64,000 nucleotides of DNA from Chloroflexota bacterium (GCA_013388855.1 JACAEM010000011.1:1-64000), one strand, 5' to 3'; counted from the stretch's first letter, positions 1 through 7,828 are shown. Made by a program: numbers and translations. The notes: a model not told the origin generated them from the sequence alone.

Positions 1-2584
1 GCGCATGATACAAGGCGGAAATATTGTTGAGCGTCGTCCCCTCCCCCGCTTTATCGCCGATTTGCCGCATGATGTCCAGCGATTGTTTCAGGTAGGCGAG
101 CGCGGTCTCGTAATCGCCGATATGAATGTAGAGTTTGCCCGTTTGACCGATGGCTTCGGCTTGCGTCTTTTTATCGGCAGAGTTACGCACTTCGGGCAGC
201 CAGCGCGCCAGCAGTTCGGCGTAGCGGCCGTCGAGGGTATAGCGCCCCACCAGCACGTCGAGGGTGAGGCGGTCGGCTTCGGCGTGGCGTTCGGCGCGGC
301 GCAGGGCTTCGATGGTCAGGGTGAGGTGGGAGTAGGTATTGCGCTCGTACGCCATCAGCCACAGCAGGTAATCGGCGGCGGCGTAGTAAGCGCGCAGATC
401 GTGGTCGAGCAAATTTTTTTCCCGCAGGTAGCCGTGCAGGGCAGGTTCAAGCTGGTATTCGAGGGTTTCGTATTCCGTATTTTCGGTGACTTCCAGCAGG
501 GAAAAAGCCAGCAGTTGCTCCAATGCGGCTTCGAGGGTGGATCCCCTCACCCCTGTCCCCTCTCCCGAAGGGAGAGGGGAATCGAACCCGGAGAAAGGGA
601 TGGCTAATTTAATCATCCCTTCGGCGGGGATGGGCGCGGCATAAACGTGGGCGCGGCGAACAAGAGCATACGCCTCGGGGCTGAGGCGGCGGAGGGTTTC
701 TGCGAGAGACATGTTCTGGCGCAGGTCGGCGCGGGTTTGCGCCAGTTTTTCGGCAAAGGCTTGTTCCTCCTGCGCGTTCATGGTGAACGTGGCGGCGGCG
801 AGCCATTCCAGCCCGCGCGGGTTGTGACCGAGCGTTTCATAGGCGCGGTTCAGCCGTTCGCGTTCCATGAGCAGGAGCGGGTTCATCTGCCCGCGTTCCG
901 CCAGGTCTTGGGCAAGGCGCAAAAAGTCGCCCTTGTTCATCCCCGCCAGCGGCAAATGCTCGCCGTTCCAATCGGGGAGAATCCAGCGCGAGGTGGCGAG
1001 TACGACGAAACTCATTTCGTCATTGCACGCGGCTTTCAGCCAGATTTCCGCCTGCGGGTCGGCGAGTCGGAAGGTTTTCTCATCCTGAATCGCTTCGAGG
1101 TTATCGAAGAGCAGAACGACTTTCCCGTCATACTGTTTGGCGAGCAGTTCAAACAACTTTTCCGCCACTTTTTCGGGCTGGTCTTTCATGCGAATGGCAA
1201 ACCGGTCGTAGGAACCGCCCAAATCCTTGTCCAATGCGAGTTCCAATGTTTGTTGAAAATCGCGCCAGGGAGAATCGGCGCGCCACTCGAAAAAGGCATA
1301 GCCGCGCTCTTCCAACTCGCGGGCAAGTTTGCGGGCGAGGGTCGTCTTGCCGTGTCCGCCCGCGCCGCTGATGAACAGGCGCGCCAGCGCGCCCGTCAGC
1401 AGGCGGTGTTTGACCTTCCGCAATTCCCTGCGCCTGCCAATGAAGCGCATCTTTTTCCCTCTCCCCCTGGGAGAGGGAGGGGTGAGGGCTGCGCGTTCCC
1501 AATCCGCCGCGGGCTGGGCGGGGTTGGGCGAGAGCAACATGGGCAGGCACCACTGTCCGCGCAGGCGTTCCGTCGAGACGTTCACTCCCGCTTCGCGGCG
1601 GGAGATGCCAGAGACGGGAATGAACATGGAAGCGCGCGCGGCTTGAATCGCCACATCGGCGCGCTCGCCATTTGCCAGGGCTTTGCAGAGCGCGTCGGCA
1701 AACAGGATGCCCGCCGCGTCCAGCACCGATTCGCGCATCCCGATCACATGAGGGATGCCGAGCACAGCCAGCCGCCGCGCCAGCCCGTGACTCAAGTCAT
1801 CCGAAGCGGCTTTTCCGCTCTCGCAGGCGGAGAGTACAACCATCTGCACGCCGCTCCCCGTCAGCGCCGCCGCGAGTTCGTCCTCGGTCACAGGGTCGCT
1901 TGCGCCTGTTTCGCTTTCAAAGAGGAAGACGCCAAACGGCTCGCGGTCTCCCCCGGGCGGATGCACAAATTTCCCATGCCCGCTCAGGTACAACACATGA
2001 GGCTCGAAGCGGCGGAGGAGGTCTTTGAGGGTTTCCAGCCGTCCGTCATCGGGCATTTCCAGTTGGACTTTCCCCTCCATAACGAAGGGCAGCAGCGCCT
2101 CCTGCACGCGCTCCTGTTCCTTTTCCACGTCCAGCCGTTCTTTTTCCGGGTTGAGGTCATCGGGCAGGGATGTGAATAGCAACACCTTCAACGGCGCAGG
2201 GCGCGGCTGAGCGGATTCGCCTTGAGGCGGGGCGAATCGGCGCGAGAAGGTGAACGAGGGGCTGCGGGCAAGGAATCCACGCTCGGGGTGGAACAACGTC
2301 TCCCACGGCAGGGCTTGCACGGCGGGAATCGGGTTTTCCATGATGATGGGCAGGATGTTTGCGCCCGCGGCTTTGACCGCCTCTTCCAAACGGCTGGAGG
2401 TGTCCGCTGGCAGGGCGCGCCACAACGCCGACCCCATCGCCTGCAAGTCCGCTTCGGTGATTACACGTCCATCGGCGAAATCGTTCGCCAATTTCACGCT
2501 GGCATGCCGCAAGTGCGGTTGTTTATCCACGAGGTCGTCTTCGGGATGGATGATGAAAGGGACGGGATGAACGAATTTTGGCAT
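1..2584 (-). CDS. CHAT protease - NTPase - TPR protein (partial, C-terminus off the left edge)
   Basis: Reading the minus strand from the ATG at 2582-2584 gives at least 861 codons with no stop before the window edge. The first ~330 residues match a CHAT (caspase-like) peptidase: His203 in YLSGHGKF and Cys254 in LSACESGKA form the expected dyad. A STAND/AAA-type NTPase follows, opening with FIGRRRELRKVK and a Walker A GGHGKTT (Lys413). A winged-helix-like region comes next, then TPR repeats (IGDYETALAYLKQSL) that run off the edge. Such proteins are typically sensor-activated proteases, with TPRs as sensor and CHAT as effector. The zinc-ribbon and membrane genes upstream are co-directional. 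Two palindromic GC-rich repeats lie in frame at domain junctions (about 543-580 and 1452-1488). No good ribosome binding site precedes the ATG, so the start is provisional. The natural substrate cannot be inferred. Confidence 0.85.
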   Translation of the reverse strand, partial: MPKFVHPVPFIIHPEDDLVDKQPHLRHASVKLANDFADGRVITEADLQAMGSALWRALPADTSSRLEEAVKAAGANILPIIMENPIPAVQALPWETLFHPERGFLARSPSFTFSRRFAPPQGESAQPRPAPLKVLLFTSLPDDLNPEKERLDVEKEQERVQEALLPFVMEGKVQLEMPDDGRLETLKDLLRRFEPHVLYLSGHGKFVHPPGGDREPFGVFLFESETGASDPVTEDELAAALTGSGVQMVVLSACESGKAASDDLSHGLARRLAVLGIPHVIGMRESVLDAAGILFADALCKALANGERADVAIQAARASMFIPVSGISRREAGVNVSTERLRGQWCLPMLLSPNPAQPAADWERAALTPPSPRGRGKKMRFIGRRRELRKVKHRLLTGALARLFISGAGGHGKTTLARKLARELEERGYAFFEWRADSPWRDFQQTLELALDKDLGGSYDRFAIRMKDQPEKVAEKLFELLAKQYDGKVVLLFDNLEAIQDEKTFRLADPQAEIWLKAACNDEMSFVVLATSRWILPDWNGEHLPLAGMNKGDFLRLAQDLAERGQMNPLLLMERERLNRAYETLGHNPRGLEWLAAATFTMNAQEEQAFAEKLAQTRADLRQNMSLAETLRRLSPEAYALVRRAHVYAAPIPAEGMIKLAIPFSGFDSPLPSGEGTGVRGSTLEAALEQLLAFSLLEVTENTEYETLEYQLEPALHGYLREKNLLDHDLRAYYAAADYLLWLMAYERNTYSHLTLTIEALRRAERHAEADRLTLDVLVGRYTLDGRYAELLARWLPEVRNSADKKTQAEAIGQTGKLYIHIGDYETALAYLKQSLDIMRQIGDKAGEGTTLNNISALYHA
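543..580. repeat. Palindromic GC-rich repeat inside the CHAT gene, copy 1
   Basis: The arms CCCCTCTCCC and GGGAGAGGGG surround a short GAA-centred loop, preceded by CCCTCACCCCTG. The element is read in frame as a Ser/Pro/Gly-rich insert (SPLPSGEGTGVRG) between the winged-helix region and the TPRs. The same sequence type occurs at 1452-1488, 2608-2652 and 36538-36630. Confidence 0.7.
1452..1488. repeat. Palindromic GC-rich repeat inside the CHAT gene, copy 2
   Basis: CCCTCTCCCCCTGGGAGAGGGAGGGGTGAGGG-type repeat. It is translated in frame as ALTPPSPRGRGKK, exactly at the junction between the CHAT domain and the NTPase domain. An interdomain linker would tolerate such an insert. Confidence 0.7.
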
Positions 2585-2607
2585 GGCTGTTAATTGGGTG
2601 GTATGTG

Positions 2608-2652
2608 CCCTCATCCCCAACCCTTCCCCCGCGGGAGAGAGTAGGGTGAGGG
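2608..2652. repeat. Palindromic GC-rich repeat, intergenic copy
   Basis: CCCTCATCCCC...CCCCGCGGG...GTAGGGTGAGGG, a degenerate copy of the repeat found in the neighbouring gene. It lies between the zinc-ribbon gene and the CHAT gene, where it could also fold as an RNA hairpin in the shared transcript. Confidence 0.6.
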
Positions 2653-2657
2653 AAAAA

Positions 2658-2900
2658 TCAGCGCACTTCCGTTTCAATGACTTCAGGGAAGACGTACTCC
2701 CACTCGGCGGAATCGCCTTCCATCCCCTCGCCGCGATGGACGTTTGTCGGTTTCTTCTTCTTGAACGGCTCCAGTTTCAGAAGCAGTTCCGCCCCGCAAT
2801 ACGGGCAGGTGAAGAACCATTCCTGCTCGGGGGTGATTTCCTTCTGGAAGGAAAAATTACGCAGGCACTTGCCACATTTGAAAGTCAATCGTTTTTTCAT
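2658..2900 (-). CDS. Small zinc-ribbon protein
   Basis: 80 residues. Two Cys pairs (CGKC near residue 9 and CPYC near residue 33) form a likely four-Cys zinc ribbon. A basic stretch (EPFKKKKP) and an acidic C-terminus follow. AGGAAA precedes the ATG at a normal distance. It begins 6 bases after the upstream membrane-protein gene and is followed by the CHAT gene on the same strand, so the three are probably co-transcribed. I do not recognise a specific family; a small adaptor or nucleic-acid-binding role is only a guess. Confidence 0.7.
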   Translation of the reverse strand: MKKRLTFKCGKCLRNFSFQKEITPEQEWFFTCPYCGAELLLKLEPFKKKKPTNVHRGEGMEGDSAEWEYVFPEVIETEVR

Positions 2901-2906
2901 GATTTC

Positions 2907-3353
2907 CTATCCCAGTGTGAACACGGCGCTGAAAATTCCCGCAAAGAACAAAACGCTGGAAATAACAATGAGCCGCCGCTTGTACAGCGCCGACTGCTCG
3001 AAGAAATCCACAATTCCCAACCCTTCCGAAAACTTGCTGGGGTCTTGCTTGAGAAGGTCTTCGTCCACTTTCCACTTTTTGGGGGTCAATGCCAACAGGG
3101 TCAAAATGAGGGCGATCAACCAGAGGACAAACGCCAGGTTCAACGCGGCATTGATGGGAAGCGTGGCGTCCTCGCCGCGGGTCAATTTCAAAACGGTGGC
3201 GAACAAACCGGGAATGCCCAGTTCCAGCGTCAATAATCGCTCCCCCAATTTGTCCATCAAATCGCTCTGCGCGGCAATGTTCTCATAGAACTTTTTGCGC
3301 AATAGGCTTTCGTTCTCACTCACGGGTCGGGTCGGTATCATTTTGCTTGGCAT
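2907..3353 (-). CDS. Small membrane protein upstream of the CHAT gene
   Basis: 148 residues. A soluble N-terminal helix region (about residues 10-45) is followed by hydrophobic segments near 46-58, 72-92 and 126-147. The first is weak, so there are two or three membrane passes with a charged loop (PKKWKVDEDLLKQDPSKF) between the last two. TGGAGC lies just upstream of the ATG. It is the first gene of the putative zinc-ribbon/CHAT operon. The size and layout resemble small membrane effectors found beside NTPase sensors, but no specific family can be assigned by eye. Confidence 0.65.
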   Translation of the reverse strand: MPSKMIPTRPVSENESLLRKKFYENIAAQSDLMDKLGERLLTLELGIPGLFATVLKLTRGEDATLPINAALNLAFVLWLIALILTLLALTPKKWKVDEDLLKQDPSKFSEGLGIVDFFEQSALYKRRLIVISSVLFFAGIFSAVFTLG

Positions 3354-3525
3354 TTTGCTCCATTTTTACACCGGTCACCTCTCCCCTTCTCGTGCGGGGC
3401 TACCCCTATTGTAGAGACAGTCTTCCCAAAACACAAGTGATTTTTTGTTACATTTTCTCCACAAAATCCCCGCAAGGAAGACTGGCGCCTACTGTCGCCG
3501 GTCCTCTGTCTTCCAACTCAAAAAC

Positions 3526-3554
3526 TTGCAAAATTAGAACATATGTACTACAAT
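3526..3554 (+). promoter_or_regulatory. Promoter giving a probably leaderless transcript of the radical SAM gene
   Basis: TTGCAA (3526-3531), a 17-base spacer and TACAAT (3549-3554). The ATG at 3562 is only 7 bases beyond the -10 box, so transcription should start at or next to the start codon. No Shine-Dalgarno sequence is present. This supports 3562, rather than the ATG at 3543 that overlaps the promoter, as the true start. Confidence 0.6.
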
Positions 3555-3561
3555 CCTCGTC

Positions 3562-4694
3562 ATGGACGCGCTCAGCACGCTCAAGATGCTTTCCAGCCAG
3601 ATGGAACTCGAACATGCGGAGGAGACAAGACCCGCCTGCTTTTGCGGGATGCCGCCTTCGTCCACCCGGCGCAGCTGCCGAACGGCAGGCAGATCATGCT
3701 GCTCAAAACTCTGCTCACGTCGGCGTGCGAGCGGGACTGCTACTACTGTCCCTTCCGGGCGGGACGCGACTTCCGCCGCGCCACCTTCCAGCCGCAGGAA
3801 TTCGCCGGGTTGTTCATGAAACTGCATCAAGCCCGAGCCGCCGAGGGCATCTTCCTCAGTTCGGGCATCGCGGCGGGCGGTGCGAACACACAGAATAAAA
3901 TTCTCGACACGGCGGAAATCCTCCGCAAGCGGATGGGGTTTCGCGGCTACATCCATCTCAAGATCATGCCCGGCGCCGAGAAGGGGCAGGTCGAGCGCGC
4001 CATGCAACTGGCGGACCGTGTCTCGATCAACCTCGAAGCGCCCAACACGGAGCGGCTGGCGCGGCTTGCCCCGCACAAGGTCTTTCTCGAAGAGTTATTG
4101 CAACCTTTGAGGTGGGTCGAAGAGATTCGCCGCACTCAGCCCGCCTGGAAATTCTGGAACGGCCGCCATCCCTCCACGGTGACGCAGTTCGTGGCGGGCG
4201 GCGCAGATGAAAGCGACTTGGAATTGTTGACCACGACCGACTGGCTGATGAAGAACGTCCGCCTCAAACGCGCCTATTTCTCGGCGTTCCATCCCATTCG
4301 CGATACGCCGCTGGAAAACAAGGCGGCGGTCGATCCGTTGCGGGAACATCGCCTGTACCAGGCGTCGTTCCTGCTGCGCGATTATGGATTCGACCTCGAA
4401 GAAATGCCCTTCACGCCGGACGGCAACCTCCCCCTCCCCACCGACCCGAAACTGGCGTGGGCGCAGTCCAATCTGGTTGAACGACCGGTGGAGGTCAACC
4501 GGGCGGAAAAACGCGACCTGTTGCGTGTGCCGGGTATCGGCTTGCGAGGCGCCGAGGCAATCCTCTCTGCCAGACGAACCGGCAAACTGCGTGACCTGTC
4601 CGCGCTGCGGAAACTGGGCATCGCGGTGGCGCGTGCCGCCCCCTTCCTGCTGCTGGATGGAAGACGGGCGGAACGCCAGATAGCGATGTTTTAG
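3562..4694 (+). CDS. Radical SAM protein with helix-hairpin-helix domain (apparent frameshift near the N-terminus)
   Basis: The main body carries a radical SAM cluster motif CERDCYYC, conserved blocks such as IFLSSGIAAGG and SINLEAPNTERL, and a C-terminal helix-hairpin-helix (RVPGIGLRGAEAIL). This layout matches the putative DNA modification/repair radical SAM family; the reaction is unknown. The expected N-terminus (MDALSTLKMLSSQMELEHAEE) is read from 3562, but the rest (RLLLRDAAFVHPAQLPNG onward) is in the frame starting one base earlier. A one-base loss around 3620-3645 is implied. An uninterrupted reading from ATG 3543 exists, but it would begin inside the promoter and give an atypical N-terminus. 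It ends in a 4-base convergent overlap with the LuxR gene. Confidence 0.75.
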
Positions 4695-5269
4695 AGCGCG
4701 ATCCACCCGCCGCGCAGTCCCTCGCGCACGGCTTCGGTGCGATTGGTCACACCCAGCTTTTGATAGATGGAAGAAACGTGAAACTTCACAGTGTGGTCGC
4801 TGATCCCCAATTCGACAGCAATCTGTTTGTTCGCCAGCCCTTTTGCCAATAACCCCAACACTTCGGATTCCCGTTCGGTGAGCGGGCCACGTTCAAGCGG
4901 TCCGTTTTCTGATTCGAACAACAACGCCGGCGCGCCGACGATCAGCCCCTGGGAAAGTGCGTGGACGGCGGCGGTCAACTCTTCGGCGGACGCGTCGGCA
5001 GGCAGGATGCCCCAGACGTGGGGGAAACGCCTCCTTTCGCGGACGTTGACCGGACCGTCGCTCAGGAACAGAGTCGCCGCCGAAACGGGACCCTCTTCGA
5101 GGCTCGAAACAGAAGCGGTCGAAGCCGATGTGATGACCACATCCGCTTCGGCTTCATCGTCCATCGAATCGGGCGAAGCCACCACCTTGATCGTCTTGTC
5201 AGACGAGAGCAGAGCGCGCAAGCCTGCGCGCAACGCCGGTGAGGAAACATCCAACAGGACTCGAATCAC
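4691..5269 (-). CDS. LuxR/NarL-type regulator with a degenerate receiver domain
   Basis: 192 residues. The N-terminal ~115 residues look like a response-regulator fold (MIRVLLDVSSPALRAGLRALL), but the usual phosphoacceptor segment reads ADVVITSAST, without the expected Asp. Phosphorylation-independent control is therefore likely. The C-terminal GerE/LuxR helix-turn-helix is clear: LTERESEVLGLLAKGLANKQIA...SDHTVKFHVSSIYQKLGV. It starts with GTG, supported by AGGA eight bases upstream. It lies downstream of the HtrA-like gene on the same strand, separated by a large inverted repeat. Target genes are unknown. Confidence 0.8.
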   Translation of the reverse strand: MIRVLLDVSSPALRAGLRALLSSDKTIKVVASPDSMDDEAEADVVITSASTASVSSLEEGPVSAATLFLSDGPVNVRERRRFPHVWGILPADASAEELTAAVHALSQGLIVGAPALLFESENGPLERGPLTERESEVLGLLAKGLANKQIAVELGISDHTVKFHVSSIYQKLGVTNRTEAVREGLRGGWIAL

Positions 5270-5284
5270 TGTAGTGTCCTAAAC

Positions 5285-5340
5285 CGTCCCGCAGGTCTGG
5301 TTGTATCTGCTTTGTTCTTTCCACCAGACACCCTGCGGGA
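5285..5340. repeat. Inverted repeat between the htrA-like and luxR-like genes
   Basis: GTCCCGCAGGTCTGGT at 5285-5300 pairs with ACCAGACACCCTGCGGGAC at 5322-5340, with a small bulge and a ~21-base loop. There is no T-run on the minus strand after it, so it looks more like a dispersed palindrome or an intercistronic RNA structure than a classical terminator. Confidence 0.6.
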
Positions 5341-5357
5341 CAATGTGATGGTACAAA

Positions 5358-6254
5358 TCACTTTCTCTCCCCCACTGTCACTGTGACGGTTTCGGGGCGT
5401 CCGCCGCGCAGCACCTCCACCGCAATGGACTTGCCGACGGTATCGCTGTTGAGCGCCGAGAAAAGATCGTCGGGGTCGCCGACCGGCTGACCGCCAATGG
5501 CGACAATTGTATCGCCGACGAACAAGCCGCCCTGCTGTGCCGGTCCGTTCTCCTCCAGCCACAGGATCAACAATCCGCTGGTTTGTTCGCGCCGCAGGGA
5601 GTTGCGCCCCGCTTCGGGAATTTCCACCGGCTGTGTGCGGACTCCGAGGTAACCGCGTTTAACTGAGCCATGTTTTGCCAGCGCCTCTGCAATACGCCAC
5701 GCCACCCTCACCGGGATGGTCAATGATGAGCCGCGCGTCAGACCGGAGGTGTTCAATCCAAGTACTTCGCCTTCGGTGTTGACAAGCGGTCCGCCGGAGA
5801 AGCCGGGGTACGGCGTCGTTTCGGTGGAGATGTATTCATCGAGCAAACCGCCGCGGAAGGTGCGGGCGGGACCGTTGATGGCAGTGACGATGCCCCAGGA
5901 GGCCTGCATCCCCGCGCGGGCGGGACGAGCCAGCGCCAGGACAAGCTGTCCAACCTTCACATCGCTCGAGGTCTTCGCGGGGGAAAGAACAGTTTCAGCC
6001 AGCCGCAACAGGGCAAGGTCGGACCCAGGATCGCGCCCGGCGAGCGCCGCGTTGAGCAGCCTGCCATCGGGCAGAACGACCTTGATGTCGTCTTCGCGTG
6101 TGACAACATGATCGGCGGTGAGGACGAGGTCTGCGGCATAAGCAATGCCGCTGGCGGGATAGCGCTTGCGCGCATCCACAAGGATCGTGCTGGCGCCGCC
6201 CTTTTCGACGGCGGAGGTCAGTCCGTTCGAAAAATCGGTCAGAGGGTTGGTCAT
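5358..6254 (-). CDS. HtrA/DegP-like trypsin-type serine protease with PDZ domain
   Basis: 298 residues. The chymotrypsin-fold protease (about 15-190) has the full triad: His in TADHVV, Asp in DPGSDLALLR, Ser in GFSGGPL. A PDZ domain follows (about 200-295; GYLGVRTQPV, GGLFVGDTIVAIGGQPV). There is no signal peptide or membrane anchor at the N-terminus (MTNPLTDFSNG), so unlike most DegP/HtrA proteins it is predicted to be cytoplasmic or exported by an unusual route. GGAG precedes the ATG. The LuxR-like regulator downstream may be co-transcribed with it. Confidence 0.85.
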   Translation of the reverse strand: MTNPLTDFSNGLTSAVEKGGASTILVDARKRYPASGIAYAADLVLTADHVVTREDDIKVVLPDGRLLNAALAGRDPGSDLALLRLAETVLSPAKTSSDVKVGQLVLALARPARAGMQASWGIVTAINGPARTFRGGLLDEYISTETTPYPGFSGGPLVNTEGEVLGLNTSGLTRGSSLTIPVRVAWRIAEALAKHGSVKRGYLGVRTQPVEIPEAGRNSLRREQTSGLLILWLEENGPAQQGGLFVGDTIVAIGGQPVGDPDDLFSALNSDTVGKSIAVEVLRGGRPETVTVTVGERK

Positions 6255-6642
6255 GGATACTCCTTTTTATAACACAATGTTCCTGTAAGAAACATTTCCA
6301 TTTGTGGCGACATGAGTGTACCGTCCATCGATCTTCAACGCATCGGGCGGATGGGTGGTCGAATACCTGGACGTTTGGGGAGGATCAGTTCGATGATACT
6401 GACGGATAAACGAAGCAGTTTGCCTTTGTTGAAATGATGTTCATCAAATGGGAATTTGCCTGGCCATATTAGACTCGTAATGACATGTATGCAACCTTAA
6501 AGTTTTTCATTTGACCCCATCAAACTCTTGAAATTATTTTTATTATCGTTATACTAATACGAAGTTATCAGGATGTGATGATCACCAATCATGATGTCAT
6601 ATCCAGTGAATGTTTTCAGAACATTTCGAAAGGAAACGGACA
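6255..6642. other. Intergenic region between divergent htrA-like and SET genes
   Basis: 388 bases without a convincing gene. It holds the upstream region of the htrA-like gene on the left and the SET-gene promoter (6528-6555) on the right. Nothing recognisable lies in the central part. Confidence 0.6.
6528..6555 (+). promoter_or_regulatory. Promoter of the SET-domain gene
   Basis: TTGAAA (6528-6533), a 16-base spacer and TATACT (6550-6555) in an AT-rich stretch. The start codon lies about 88 bases downstream, leaving a leader of roughly 80 bases. Confidence 0.5.
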
Positions 6643-7125
6643 ATGGCTTCGATGGATACATTGACGATCAAAACAGAAAACAAGTTTCGCAGTTTAATCT
6701 CAAAGCAGGCTTACAAGAAAGGGGAAGTGATCTGTGAAATCCCGACCGAAAAAGTGGTGAACAAACCCAATCGCTACACCGTCCAGATAGGACGCGACCG
6801 GCACACCAATGTCGGCAAGCTGGCGGCGTTGAATCATTCATGCGACCCCAATGTGATTCTCGATACAGAAAATCTTCTCATGTACGCCTGCAAGGACATC
6901 GAGAAGGGTGATGAACTCTCGTTCTTCTATCCTGCCACGGAATGGGAGATGGACGCACCGTTCATCTGCTTGTGCGGCGCATCGAACTGCATCCACGTGG
7001 TGGCGGGCGCGCGCTTCCTGCCTCTCTCCACGCTGGAGCATCACTTCCTCAACAAGCACATCCGCGAGATGATGATTGAACTGCTGGAGAACACCGAGCA
7101 GCACCTGGTGAAGTTGAAGGGTTGA
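6643..7125 (+). CDS. SET-domain protein (putative protein-lysine methyltransferase)
   Basis: 160 residues from the ATG at 6643, chosen because AAAGGAAA precedes it; an ATG at 6610 would add 11 residues. The SET signature NHSCDPNV is present, followed by KGDELSFFYPATEW and a post-SET-like Cys cluster (CLCGASNC). Such small bacterial SET proteins are predicted SAM-dependent lysine methyltransferases; the substrate cannot be read from sequence. It stands alone with its own promoter and a strong hairpin terminator. An acquired origin is possible, as for other bacterial SET proteins, but is not demonstrated here. Confidence 0.8.
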   Translation: MASMDTLTIKTENKFRSLISKQAYKKGEVICEIPTEKVVNKPNRYTVQIGRDRHTNVGKLAALNHSCDPNVILDTENLLMYACKDIEKGDELSFFYPATEWEMDAPFICLCGASNCIHVVAGARFLPLSTLEHHFLNKHIREMMIELLENTEQHLVKLKG

Positions 7126-7144
7126 TGTCGAAGGTTGGAAAGTC

Positions 7145-7186
7145 ACGTCCCGAAGGTTTCAAACTTTCGGGACGTTTTTGTTTTAT
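7145..7186. terminator. Bidirectional intrinsic terminator
   Basis: CGTCCCGAAGGTTT pairs with AAACTTTCGGGACG, followed on the plus strand by TTTTTG and further T-rich sequence. It ends the SET gene and, on the other strand, lies just past the end of the convergent gene. Confidence 0.85.
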
Positions 7187-7490
7187 TTTGCCAGTAGATT
7201 CCGGTCTTTGAAATAATCCGAGACCGCCAAATCGAAAGGGCGTTTCTTTTTTTTGCGGCTTCTTTTTCGTATTGAGCGCGTGCAGCGGGTTCTGCCATGG
7301 CGGCCTTGGCATACGCTACCGCCTGTTTGAAACGCAAGCGATGGTCTTTTTGCGCCTTGCTCCATTTCACCTTGGACATATCGGCGAGCTTGATGAGGGT
7401 CATTTGTCCGTTATGGGCGCGACGGAGGACGAGGGTATCCAGTTTCCCGCTGGCGGAGGTAAAAGCGGCATTGAGCCTTAATTTTGCCAT
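7183..7490 (-). CDS. Conserved hypothetical protein with a frame break at an A8 tract
   Basis: The first ~84 residues (MAKLRLNAAFTSASGKLDTLVL...DMSKVKWSKAQKDHRLRFKQAVAYAKAAM) resemble a small protein family of unknown function whose members end in a motif like AxSDYF. Here the frame breaks at eight A residues (7247-7254, T on the plus strand). Unshifted, it ends in unrelated sequence at 7143. With a -1 shift it continues as KKKKRPFDLAVSDYFKDRNLLAK and stops at 7183, which fits the family. Either programmed or transcriptional slippage, or an indel in the sequence, would explain this. Upstream there is an 11-bp tandem repeat array. Confidence 0.65.
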
Positions 7491-7549
7491 ACTATATATT
7501 CCTTCAACCTAAATAATGCGTAATAGGTTGCGTATCACTGGCAATCAGT

Positions 7550-7604
7550 ATCCTGTACTGATCCTATAGTTATCCTGTACTTGTCCTGTAGTAGTCCTCC
7601 AATA
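7550..7604. repeat. Array of 11-bp imperfect tandem repeats
   Basis: Five consecutive 11-mers: ATCCTGTACTG, ATCCTATAGTT, ATCCTGTACTT, GTCCTGTAGTA, GTCCTCCAATA. The period is close to one helical turn, so a protein bound to each copy would lie on one DNA face. It starts 60 bp upstream of the minus-strand gene ending its start codon at 7490, which fits an operator. Confidence 0.65.
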
Positions 7605-7799
7605 TGACGACTGATAAATATATGATACCATCCTGCCGCCAAAGGGACGCCCTACAGGAAGCTTTCAAGTTACTGCCCCATGTCGTTTTTATTTTTATAG
7701 CATCTCACAATGTTGCAGAAATTTAATACCGGTTCAATTTACCGATACCTTGAATCCTGGGTAGGCCAAGGGACATTACAGAAAACAGAGGATTTCCTG

Positions 7800-7828
7800 T
7801 TGTATATTCCCACCAAAAGCACTATAAT
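7800..7828 (+). promoter_or_regulatory. Promoter of the proline-rich/membrane-protein gene pair
   Basis: TTGTAT (7800-7805), a 17-base spacer and a perfect TATAAT (7823-7828). The first start codon (7859) lies ~24 bases after the expected transcription start and has GAGG in front of it. Confidence 0.6.

Noticed and set aside
578-596. tRNA T-arm-like sequence on the minus strand
   Set aside because: GGGTTCGATTCCC is read as codons in the CHAT gene beside a repeat; no acceptor or anticodon stem can be built around it.
5-2179. Long plus-strand reading frames opposite the CHAT gene
   Set aside because: They are codon-aligned shadows of the GC-rich minus-strand gene; their translations have no domains, while the minus strand gives CHAT, Walker A and TPR motifs.
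3534-4706. Minus-strand reading frames opposite the radical SAM gene
   Set aside because: They lack motifs; the plus strand carries the CERDCYYC cluster and helix-hairpin-helix.
7550-7604. Replication origin or plasmid iterons
   Set aside because: The 11-bp repeats have no nearby rep gene, DnaA boxes or AT-rich unwinding element that I can see; an operator is more likely.
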